A DNA stretch of 64,000 nucleotides from Chloroflexota bacterium (GTDB lineage: Bacteria; Chloroflexota; Anaerolineae; Aggregatilineales; Phototrophicaceae), in NCBI GenBank assembly GCA_011523545.1, contig WTGN01000077.1, positions 52,417 to 116,416 on the forward strand, read 5' to 3'. Of this stretch, positions 56,455-64,000 are shown piece after piece (the stretch's first letter is position 1; each line of letters starts with the position of its first letter). The notes beneath the pieces were generated by a model, which saw only the letters and a list, made by a program, of their open reading frames with translations, had not been told where the DNA came from and ran no database searches. Both the position numbers and the translations under genes were made by a program.

Positions 56455-58377
56455 ATGCGGCCGCAGTCAATCGAGCGACAACTGGAACGCCATCTGCTGC
56501 AAGTGGAGAAACCCGGTCGCTACGTCGGCGGCGAATACAACAGCGTCGTCAAAGATTGGGGGCGGGCGGATGTAAAGGTCGCGCTTGCTTTCCCCGATAT
56601 CTACGACCTGGGCATGTCCAATCTGGGCATTATGAACCTCTACCACCAGCTGAATCAGCAGCCGGACATGTTGGCCGAACGCGTCTTTTCGCCCTGGCTG
56701 GATATGGAAGCGCTCATGCGGCAAGAGGGCATCCCCTTGTACTCGCTCGAGACCAAGCATCCAGTCTCTGAATTCGACCTGCTGGGCATCAGCCTGCCAT
56801 ACGAGCAGCTCTACACCAACGCATTAAACTTGCTCGATCTGGCCGGCATGCCAGTGCTGAGCCGGGAGCGCGATGCGCGCTATCCCCTGGTCATCGCCGG
56901 TGGCCACGCCTGTTTCAATCCGGAGCCGATGGCCGACTTCATCGACGCCTTTGTCATCGGCGAGGGCGAAGAGATCATCGTCGAAATCGCCAGCGCCATC
57001 GCCAAGTGTCGCGGCCTGCCCCGCCATGAGCAGCTGCGCCATATCGCCCGAATACAGGGCATGTATGTGCCGCGCTTCTACGATGTGGAATACCATGCTG
57101 ACGGGACCGTCCGTTCAATATCGCCCAACGAGCCGGGCATTCCCGAACGCGTGCTGAAGCGAATCGTCATCACGCTGCCCAAGCCTTTCACGAAGTTCAT
57201 TGTGCCCAACATCGACACGGTGCATAACCGCGCGCCCATCGAGATCATGCGCGGCTGCACGCGCGGCTGCCGCTTTTGCCATGCGGGCATGGTGACGCGG
57301 CCGGTGCGCGAGCGGCCAGTGGACGAGATCATGGCCGCCATCGATGAAATCGTGCGCTACACCGGCTTTGAAGAAATCAGCCTGCTCAGCTTGTCCTCCT
57401 CCGATTATGTCTGGGTGGAGCAATTGGCGGAAGAGGTCAATCGCGTTTACAAGGACGCCGGCCTCAGCCTCAGCTTGCCGAGCCTGCGCATCGAGAGCGC
57501 CAGCGCTGATCTGTTAGAGAAGATCGGCGGCACCCGCCGCAGCGGCTTCACCTTCGCGCCCGAAGCGGCGACCGAAAAAATGCGCGATATGATCAACAAG
57601 TACGTGCCCGATGAACAGGTGCTGCAAACCGCCAGAGATGTCTACTCGCGGGGTTGGCGCACCATCAAGTTCTATTTCATGATCGGACACCCGGACGAGA
57701 CCCTGGAGGACGTCCAGGCGATCGTCGATTTGTGCAACCTGACGCTGCGCGAGGGCACAAAGATCCTGGGCAAGAAAGCGACGCTAAACGTCGGCGTCAG
57801 CACCTTTATTCCCAAGCCGCATACGCCTTTCCAATGGGCGCCGCAAGACAAGCGCGCCAACGTGGAAGAAAAGCAGCGCCTGCTGAAAGCGCAGATGCGC
57901 CGCGGCGGGATGCACCTGCGCTGGAACAACATCGAAGACAGCGAGTTTGAGGGCTGGCTCAGCCGCGGGGATCGCCGCCTCGGCCGCGTGATCCGGCGCG
58001 CCTGGGAATCAGGCTGCAAGTTTGACGCCTGGGGCGATCAGCATCAGCACCGCAAGTGGCTGGCCGCTTTCGAGGCATTCGACATTGATCCCAGCTTTTA
58101 CAACTTCCGCGAGCGCGGCCTGGAGGAAGTCTTCCCCTGGGATCATATTGATGTCGGCATCCACAAGAAATTCCTGCGGGAAGACTACTTGATGAGCATC
58201 AAGCGCGAAACACGGGTCGATTGCCGCGACAAATGCTTCGCCTGCGGCATATTGCCCAAGTTCGCCAAGGAGCGCTCCACCACAGAAGACATGGCCTGGG
58301 AGTGCCCGCCGGTGACGCCGATAAGCGAACGGCAGCGCGCCCGCCAGGTCGCCATTCCCGTAAGCGCTATCGGCTAG
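56455..58377 (+). CDS. TIGR03960-type radical SAM protein
   Basis: A 640-residue radical SAM protein of the TIGR03960 family, partner of DUF2344. The N-terminal part resembles a B12-binding-like fold (ALAFPDIYDLGMSNLGIMNLY); the 4Fe-4S motif is in MRGCTRGCRFCHAG near residue 268; a Cys-containing tail (RDKCFACGILPKF) could bind another cofactor. The reaction is not established for this family. The ATG at 56455 is preceded by GGGG at 8 nt. The 294-nt gap upstream holds the REPIN-like element and no other gene. Confidence 0.93.
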   Translation: MRPQSIERQLERHLLQVEKPGRYVGGEYNSVVKDWGRADVKVALAFPDIYDLGMSNLGIMNLYHQLNQQPDMLAERVFSPWLDMEALMRQEGIPLYSLETKHPVSEFDLLGISLPYEQLYTNALNLLDLAGMPVLSRERDARYPLVIAGGHACFNPEPMADFIDAFVIGEGEEIIVEIASAIAKCRGLPRHEQLRHIARIQGMYVPRFYDVEYHADGTVRSISPNEPGIPERVLKRIVITLPKPFTKFIVPNIDTVHNRAPIEIMRGCTRGCRFCHAGMVTRPVRERPVDEIMAAIDEIVRYTGFEEISLLSLSSSDYVWVEQLAEEVNRVYKDAGLSLSLPSLRIESASADLLEKIGGTRRSGFTFAPEAATEKMRDMINKYVPDEQVLQTARDVYSRGWRTIKFYFMIGHPDETLEDVQAIVDLCNLTLREGTKILGKKATLNVGVSTFIPKPHTPFQWAPQDKRANVEEKQRLLKAQMRRGGMHLRWNNIEDSEFEGWLSRGDRRLGRVIRRAWESGCKFDAWGDQHQHRKWLAAFEAFDIDPSFYNFRERGLEEVFPWDHIDVGIHKKFLREDYLMSIKRETRVDCRDKCFACGILPKFAKERSTTEDMAWECPPVTPISERQRARQVAIPVSAIG

Positions 58378-58383
58378 AGACTT

Positions 58384-59163
58384 GTGGTCCGCTCCCGCCG
58401 AATCACGATAAACGGCATCAATACCCGCGAAGTTGTAACCGGTGAAGGAGCGCCGGTGCTGATGGCGCATGGCTGGGGCGCAAGCCTAGACTTGCTGGAG
58501 CCGCTCGCCCTCCCGTTGAGCCGTCTCGGCTATCAGTGCCGCATGATTGACCTGCCCGGTTTCGGCGAAAGCGATGAGCCGCCGCGGCCATTCTCCATAT
58601 TTGATTTTGCCGATTTCTGTATTGCTTATCTGGATCAGCGCGGGCTCGACGCCGTCAATTTCTTCGGTCATTCGCTCGGCGGGCGCATTGGCCTCATCCT
58701 GGCTTCAGATTACAGCGACCGCATTCAAAAGATGGCCTTGTCGAACAGCGCCGGCGTCAAACCGGAAGCGCCGCTTCACAGTCGGATGCGCTTGGGCGTC
58801 TACAAGTCTGTTCGCCGCAGCCTCGAAGGCCTGGGCGCCGAGTCAGCGGCCAATCGATGGCGCGCTGCCTACAATCGACGATTTGGCTCTGTCGACTTGC
58901 TGAACGCCTCGCCGGTCATGCGCGGGACGCTCATCAAGGTTGTAAACCAGGATCTGCTGGAGCAGGCGCGGCGCGTCTCGGTCGCGACCATTTTGATCTG
59001 GGGCGATGAAGACGCTGAGACGCCGCTTTGGATGGGGCAAGCGCTGGAAGCGGCCATCCCCGACGCCGCCCTCATCGTGCACCAGGGCGCCGGGCATTAC
59101 GCCTACCTGGATTACCCGCAGAAGACAGCGAAAATCATCGACGCGCTTTACCGCGTCTCATGA
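58384..59163 (+). CDS. alpha/beta-fold hydrolase
   Basis: A 259-residue alpha/beta hydrolase. The oxyanion-hole HGWGASLDLL, the nucleophile elbow FFGHSLGG, the acid in WGDEDAETP and the His in GAGHYAYLDYP complete the triad. The substrate cannot be predicted. It begins at a GTG 6 nt after the radical-SAM stop codon and is probably co-transcribed with it. The ribosome-binding site is weak. Confidence 0.9.
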   Translation: MVRSRRITINGINTREVVTGEGAPVLMAHGWGASLDLLEPLALPLSRLGYQCRMIDLPGFGESDEPPRPFSIFDFADFCIAYLDQRGLDAVNFFGHSLGGRIGLILASDYSDRIQKMALSNSAGVKPEAPLHSRMRLGVYKSVRRSLEGLGAESAANRWRAAYNRRFGSVDLLNASPVMRGTLIKVVNQDLLEQARRVSVATILIWGDEDAETPLWMGQALEAAIPDAALIVHQGAGHYAYLDYPQKTAKIIDALYRVS

Positions 59164-59253
59164 TGTAGGCCTGGCGGACTGCTGCGGCGCCCGCTTTCCC
59201 GTCGGCTCGTTTTCACCTTATAATGCTTTCAAGCTGAAATAGCGGGACAAGAC

Positions 59254-60900
59254 ATGTCCGAGATTCTGCAAGCCTTGCTGGCCGCGGTCTGGCTGGTCGG
59301 CGCCGGATTGCGCATCGTTCGGCAGGCGCGCTTTTATCAGATCGAAGAATATATGAACGGGCGCTACCTGCGCTGGGTAGCATCGGGGCGCGAGAGATGG
59401 CTGCCGGCGCGGTCGATCAGCGCCTGGATGCTGGGCATGGTCATCGGCGCTCTGTTAGCTGAAGCGCCCGGTAGCTCCCTACCAGCGATTGTCGCGCTGC
59501 TGGCGGCCATCGTCGCCGTCTCGCCGCCGCGCCAAAGCGAAGTGAAAAAATCGCTCGCCGTCACCCCGCGGATGAAGAGGCTGCTGCTCAGCGCCTGGGC
59601 CATCTGCGCCATGATGTACGCGGCCGCGTTGGGGGCAGGCGGCGCTCTGCTGCCCGTCGAAATTTCGCTGGTGCCCGTATTCGTGATCAGCGCGCTTGGC
59701 TGCGCCCTCTTTTTGCTGGCGCCGCTCTGGCTTGTCGCCGGGAATCTGCTCGCCCAGCCGCTGGAAAGCGCGCTGCGCCGCCGTTACCTGAAGCAGGCGG
59801 CGGCGGTGCTGGGCAAGATCAATCCCAAAGTCATCGGCATCACCGGCAGCTATGGCAAAACGACAACAAAGAATTTTCTGCGCGATATTCTCAACGTCCG
59901 CTTTCGCGCCTACGCCACGCCCAAGAGCTTCAACACGCTCATGGGCGTTTCGCTGGCAATCAACCGCGACCTGGCGGATGACCTGCGCGCGGAGTATTTC
60001 ATCTGCGAAATGGGCGCTTATGTCGAGGGCGAGATCGACCGCATCTGCCAGCTGACGCCGCCCGATATGGCCATCGTCACCGAGGTCGGGCCCCAGCACC
60101 TTGAGCGCTTCGGCTCGCTGGAAAATGTTAAACGGGCGAAATACGAGCTCGTCAAGAATCTGCCAGCCGATGGCGTCGCCGTCTTGAATTGGGATAACCC
60201 GTACATACGTGAAATGGCGGATGAAGGCTATCCGGAGTCCATCTTGACCGTAAGCCGCGACCTGACGGCGGAGGCGGCCCGCGCGCAAGGCGTCAACTGG
60301 ATCGCCAGCGAAATCCATGAGACGCTAGAAGGGCTGTCCTTCACCGTCACGCGCCTGGAGACCGGCGAGCGAGCGCAAATCATGACCGGCATCCTCGGCC
60401 AGCATAATGTGACCAACCTGCTTCTGTGCATCGCCGCCGCTCATCGCGAAGGCATCGCGCTGCGCGATATCGCCATGCGCATCCGCAGGCTGAAGCCGGC
60501 CGAAAGCCGCCTCGTCCAGGAGAGAACCGCAGCCGGCATCACCATCATCAACGACGCCTACAGCGCCAACCCCAAGGGTATCGTCAGCGCGCTGAAAGTC
60601 CTGGGCATGCACGAGACCGGCGCCAGGCTGTTGATTACCCCGGGCATGATCGAACTGGGCGAGCGACAAGACGAAGAAAACCATAAGCTGGGTCTGCTGG
60701 CGGCGGAACAGGCGACGGATATAATCCTCATTGGCAAGGCGCAGACGCAAGCCATCGCCCGCGCTATTCAAAGCACGTCCTTTGATTTGACGCGCCTCCG
60801 AGTCGTCGAGACGCTCGGCGAATCGATCGACTGGTATCAAGAGAACTTGAAGGCGGGTGATACCGTGCTTTTCCTGAACGACTTGCCCGATACCTATTGA
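59254..60900 (+). CDS. murF: membrane-anchored MurF-like Mur ligase
   Basis: A 548-residue Mur-ligase-family protein. About the first 175 residues contain several membrane segments (MLGMVIGALLAEAPGSSLPA, LLSAWAICAMMYAAALGAGG, LVPVFVISALGCALFLL), not found in standard MurF. The ATP-grasping loop is GITGSYGKTTTKNFL near 203, followed by the Mur central and C-terminal domains (ILGQHNVTNLLLCIAAA, DAYSANPKGIVSALKVL). MurF adds D-Ala-D-Ala to the UDP-MurNAc tripeptide; ddl lies 28 nt downstream, which fits. The membrane part leaves another Mur-ligase role possible. Confidence 0.8.
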   Translation: MSEILQALLAAVWLVGAGLRIVRQARFYQIEEYMNGRYLRWVASGRERWLPARSISAWMLGMVIGALLAEAPGSSLPAIVALLAAIVAVSPPRQSEVKKSLAVTPRMKRLLLSAWAICAMMYAAALGAGGALLPVEISLVPVFVISALGCALFLLAPLWLVAGNLLAQPLESALRRRYLKQAAAVLGKINPKVIGITGSYGKTTTKNFLRDILNVRFRAYATPKSFNTLMGVSLAINRDLADDLRAEYFICEMGAYVEGEIDRICQLTPPDMAIVTEVGPQHLERFGSLENVKRAKYELVKNLPADGVAVLNWDNPYIREMADEGYPESILTVSRDLTAEAARAQGVNWIASEIHETLEGLSFTVTRLETGERAQIMTGILGQHNVTNLLLCIAAAHREGIALRDIAMRIRRLKPAESRLVQERTAAGITIINDAYSANPKGIVSALKVLGMHETGARLLITPGMIELGERQDEENHKLGLLAAEQATDIILIGKAQTQAIARAIQSTSFDLTRLRVVETLGESIDWYQENLKAGDTVLFLNDLPDTY

Positions 60901-60928
60901 CCGCTGATTCATCAATGAGGAAGCCGCC

Positions 60929-62122
60929 ATGAGCAGTCGACGCCGCCAAACCGTTGCCGTCATTTTCGGCGGCCGCAGTGTCGAGCACGACGTCTCCATC
61001 GTGACTGGGCATCAAATTATGGATGCCTTCCCGGCAGAAGGCTACGAAATCCTGCCCGTTTATATTTCGCGCGACGGGCGTTGGTTCACCGGGGACGCGC
61101 TTGCGGAGTTGGACAAATTCAAGGACGAGAACATTCTGCGACAAGACAGTGTAAAAGCCTGCTTGCTCTCCCCCGATACACGCCATCACGGGCTGATCAT
61201 TGATCCGCTCGCCGGGCGCTTCAGCAAGAGCGACATGAAACGAATCGATGTCGCCTTTCCCGCGCTGCACGGCTCCCATGGCGAAGACGGCAGCATTCAG
61301 GGACTTTTTGAACTGGCGGACATCCCCTATGTCGGCTGCGCCACGCTCGGGTCGGCCCTGACCAACGACAAGATCATGACCAAAACGGTCCTGCGGCAGG
61401 CGGGCATTCCCGTTCTGGATGAGCACTGGCTTTCACGCGAAACCTGGCTGGAGCAGCCCGACGCCTGCATCGATGAGATACTGCGCCGGTTTGAGTTGCC
61501 ACTTTTCATAAAGCCGGCCACGCTCGGTTCCAGCATCGGCATTGGGCGCGCCGATACGGAGGCGCTGCTGCGCGCCAGCATAGACATCGCCGCGAATTTC
61601 GACCGCCGCATTCTGATCGAGCCGGCCTTGACCGACGGCATCGAGATCAATTGCTCGGTCATCGGTTTCAGCGGCCGCTTTGAAGCATCAACGCTGGAAC
61701 AGCCGCTCTCCTGGGATGAATTCCTCTCATACGAAGACAAATACCTGCGCGGCGGCGAAGGCATGAAGAGCGCCGAGCGGCTGGCGCCCGCGCCTATAAG
61801 CGCCGAGCTGACCGAGCGAATCAAAGCCGCCAGCATCGCCGCGTTCAAGATCATGGACGGGCGAGGCATCGCGCGCATCGACTATCTGGTCCGCCCGGAG
61901 CGGGACGAACTGTATCTCAACGAAATCAACACCATGCCCGGGTCGCTGGCGTTTTATTTGTGGCGCGAGGATGGCTACTCAGCCGCCGACCTGGTGCAGA
62001 AGCTGGTCCAGCTTGCCATCGACGCGCATGCGGAAAAACGGCGCAACCTCTATGACTATCAGACCAATCTAGTCGATTTGGCCAGCCAGCGCGGCAGCAA
62101 AGGCAGCAAAGCCGGCAAATAA
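60929..62122 (+). CDS. ddl: D-alanine--D-alanine ligase
   Basis: A 397-residue ATP-grasp ligase making D-Ala-D-Ala for peptidoglycan. VAVIFGGRSVEHDVSIVTG, ALHGSHGEDGSIQGLFEL, FIKPATLGSSIGIGRA and the metal/ATP motif LNEINTMPGSLAFYLW are complete. The tail GSKGSKAGK is a short basic extension. GAGGAAG lies 5 nt before the ATG. Adjacent MurF-like ligase supports the cell-wall role. Confidence 0.96.
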   Translation: MSSRRRQTVAVIFGGRSVEHDVSIVTGHQIMDAFPAEGYEILPVYISRDGRWFTGDALAELDKFKDENILRQDSVKACLLSPDTRHHGLIIDPLAGRFSKSDMKRIDVAFPALHGSHGEDGSIQGLFELADIPYVGCATLGSALTNDKIMTKTVLRQAGIPVLDEHWLSRETWLEQPDACIDEILRRFELPLFIKPATLGSSIGIGRADTEALLRASIDIAANFDRRILIEPALTDGIEINCSVIGFSGRFEASTLEQPLSWDEFLSYEDKYLRGGEGMKSAERLAPAPISAELTERIKAASIAAFKIMDGRGIARIDYLVRPERDELYLNEINTMPGSLAFYLWREDGYSAADLVQKLVQLAIDAHAEKRRNLYDYQTNLVDLASQRGSKGSKAGK

Positions 62123-62155
62123 AGCCTACAAGTCTGGCCAGGCCGCCTCTCGCCT

Positions 62156-62188
62156 TTGACTTGCCCCCAAGCGCCGCTATGTTATGAT
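62156..62188 (+). promoter_or_regulatory. candidate promoter for the glycosyltransferase gene
   Basis: TTGACT (62156-62161) followed by TATGTT (62178-62183, 16-nt spacer) and overlapping TATGAT (62183-62188). It lies about 150 nt before the gene at 62337. Confidence 0.45.
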
Positions 62189-62336
62189 TACGGCGAATTG
62201 GGCCGTTGCCTCCCTTCATGGCCGTCTGTAGTGCTGGAAACGCATTTTGACGAAATTGGCAAACGCGCGGTAGGCAGCCGACCGCCGGCGAGGCAACGGC
62301 CCAGGAACGCAAGACTGTTATCCGTCCAGGGATGCT

Positions 62337-63962
62337 GTGCCTTACTCTTCGAGCGATCCCCGCCCGCCGCGCCCATCAGAAGTCGGCCGCTCAATCTGGG
62401 GCGGCGCGCCACTGCCGCCGATACCGGAGCGCGTTCTCGATGGCATCCCCGGCTTCATCGCCTGGCTGGCCTTGCTCCTGTCAATCGCCAGCGCGGTCGC
62501 CTTCCCGCTCACCTTGATGCTGGCCGCTGCCCTGGTCGCCTCTTACACCGCGTTTCGCTTTTTCCTGGCTGGCATCGCCAACGCCATAGGCATCCGCCGG
62601 ATCAAGGAATGGGAATCCATCGACTGGTATCGCAAGTATCTTCAAGACAAGACGCCCGCTTCTCTCGATTGGGACAGCGTCCATCACCTGGTCATCATTC
62701 CTATCTACAACGAGTCAATGAAAATCCTTATTCGCACCTTGGATCAACTGAGCCTGCAAGAGAATGCGCAATCGCAGATATCGGTCTTGCTGGCGATGGA
62801 AGCGGCCGAGCCGGACAGCTACCAGAAGGCGCAAAGCCTGCACCGCCAGTACGCCGCCCACTTCGCCAACATCTACTTCACCGTGCATCCGCGCGGATTG
62901 ATCGGCGAGATGCAATGTAAATCGGCCAATTTAGCCTGGGCCGTCAACCGCTTTTTCGAAAATATTGTGAACGAAGAGGGCTTGAACATCGACCATTATG
63001 TGCTGACGACGATGGATGCCGATACGCGCTGGCACGAGAAGCACTTTGCCGCCCTCACCTATCACTTCGCCATCAACGAAGATCGCCACCGCACCTTTTG
63101 GCAAGCGCCGATTCGATATCACGGCAATATCTGGCAGGTCAATCCTCTAATGCGCATTATCAACACCTACGCGACCGCCTTTGAGCTGGCCTATCTGGCC
63201 GCGCCCTGGTGGATGGCGATGCCGATGTCGTCCTATTCTTTAAGCTTGAGGCTGCTGGAGCAGAGCGGCAACTGGGATACTGATGTCATTGCCGATGAGT
63301 GGCATATGATGATCAAAGCTTATTTTGCCACCGGCGGTCAGGTCCAGCTGCAGCACATTTACCTGCCCTTCCTGGCCGACTCAACCACCGGATCCAACAT
63401 CTTCGAGTCCATCAAGAACCGCTACAGTCAGACGCTTCGCCATGCCTGGGGCAGCAAAGAAGTTGGTTATATGCTCGCCAAGCTAATCGAAAACCCGCAA
63501 GTTCTGTCATTCGCTTCATTCAAACTGCTGCTGCGCATCGCCCACGACATTCTCTTGGCGGGCGCGGGTTGGATCATACTAACGGTCGGTTCGCAGCTTC
63601 CGGTCTTTTTTCATCCCAAAATCGCGCCGGTCAAAGTTGACGGCTTGTTGGACGCCGGCGACAAGTTCGCTTACGTGCTGGAGGGCCTCTCCAGCAGTCA
63701 CCCGGCCTGGCTTCTGCTGGCCATCTCCGGCATTGTTATGCTTGTTTTGGTCGTGGTCTTCCAGGTTCAGGATTATCGCATCCGCCCGCCACGAGTGTCG
63801 CCATATACGCTTGCCGAGTCCGTCATGGAGCTCTTGAGCATTCCATTCATGCTCGTCCTGACGCTGTTTGTGGTGGCGCTGCCCACCCTGGTCGCCCAGA
63901 CGCGGCTCCTGCTTGGGATTCCCTTGCAGTTCATCGTCACGGACAAATCCATGGACAAGTGA
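62337..63962 (+). CDS. membrane family-2 glycosyltransferase
   Basis: A 541-residue membrane glycosyltransferase. Two membrane segments (about 38-80) precede a GT2-type catalytic domain with VHHLVIIPIYNESMKILIRT and the DxD-like TTMDADTRWHEKHF; further membrane segments (about 395-530) follow. Such enzymes build surface polysaccharides or glycolipids from nucleotide or lipid-linked sugars. The donor and product are unknown. The GTG at 62337 has AGGGA 4 nt upstream. It follows ddl in the same direction but after a 214-nt gap with its own promoter candidate. Confidence 0.85.
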   Translation: MPYSSSDPRPPRPSEVGRSIWGGAPLPPIPERVLDGIPGFIAWLALLLSIASAVAFPLTLMLAAALVASYTAFRFFLAGIANAIGIRRIKEWESIDWYRKYLQDKTPASLDWDSVHHLVIIPIYNESMKILIRTLDQLSLQENAQSQISVLLAMEAAEPDSYQKAQSLHRQYAAHFANIYFTVHPRGLIGEMQCKSANLAWAVNRFFENIVNEEGLNIDHYVLTTMDADTRWHEKHFAALTYHFAINEDRHRTFWQAPIRYHGNIWQVNPLMRIINTYATAFELAYLAAPWWMAMPMSSYSLSLRLLEQSGNWDTDVIADEWHMMIKAYFATGGQVQLQHIYLPFLADSTTGSNIFESIKNRYSQTLRHAWGSKEVGYMLAKLIENPQVLSFASFKLLLRIAHDILLAGAGWIILTVGSQLPVFFHPKIAPVKVDGLLDAGDKFAYVLEGLSSSHPAWLLLAISGIVMLVLVVVFQVQDYRIRPPRVSPYTLAESVMELLSIPFMLVLTLFVVALPTLVAQTRLLLGIPLQFIVTDKSMDK

Positions 63963-64000
63963 ATCGGCGCGCTGGCAGCCAAACCCCACCCCCTGGCCCC

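Overview
The window reads as ordinary chromosome from a moderately GC-rich bacterium, most likely a Chloroflexota (Anaerolineae-like) lineage. That placement is an inference from gene content: a short YidC without the large periplasmic domain, a PQQ-propeller lipoprotein between yidD and yidC, an IleS2-type isoleucyl-tRNA synthetase, PucR-type regulators around a glutamate synthase, several families of unknown function, and no outer-membrane genes. I see no phage, transposase, CRISPR array, rRNA or tRNA gene.

Layout. 1-11321: a DUF59 protein, a multi-domain M23 peptidase, an M29 aminopeptidase with thiol peroxidase, a DM13 protein, an amidohydrolase with a PfkB kinase, then the conserved block rpmH-rnpA-yidD-lipoprotein-yidC-jag on the minus strand (rpmH is only 59 codons). 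11574-14151: a three-gene operon of unknown function with winged-helix-like ends. 14338-23077: a small membrane protein and a large single-chain glutamate synthase flanked by two PucR-family regulators. 23264-31792 (minus): ileS with a structured leader, three tandem TPR membrane proteins, an unknown protein, alaX and two GNAT acetyltransferases. 32016-33959: TPR protein, URO-D-like protein and rsmD.

33980-44792 (minus) is one operon, argC-argB-argD-argJ-carA-carB-hpt-cca, making arginine and carbamoyl phosphate and carrying purine salvage and tRNA CCA-end genes. In front of argC lies what I consider the main discovery: a consensus-like promoter, a 28-codon leader ORF with a good ribosome-binding site and three consecutive Arg codons, a segment able to pair with the following terminator, and an intrinsic terminator ending just before argC. 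This is the layout of a ribosome-mediated attenuator sensing charged tRNA-Arg.

44972-54393: sigA, a GNAT, a membrane/GAF/HTH protein, an FtsK/SpoIIIE translocase, an XseA-like protein whose usual C-terminal coiled coil is replaced by a membrane anchor, an SRAP protein and two small membrane proteins. 54474-58377: a DUF2344 protein and its usual radical-SAM partner, separated by psuG; psuG is flanked on both sides by short palindromic repeats (core GTAGGGGCG), one pair forming a 74-bp REPIN-like element. 58384-63962: an alpha/beta hydrolase, a membrane MurF-like ligase, Ddl and a membrane glycosyltransferase, consistent with cell-envelope synthesis. Start codons were chosen by ribosome-binding site and family N-terminus; many differ from the longest reading frame.
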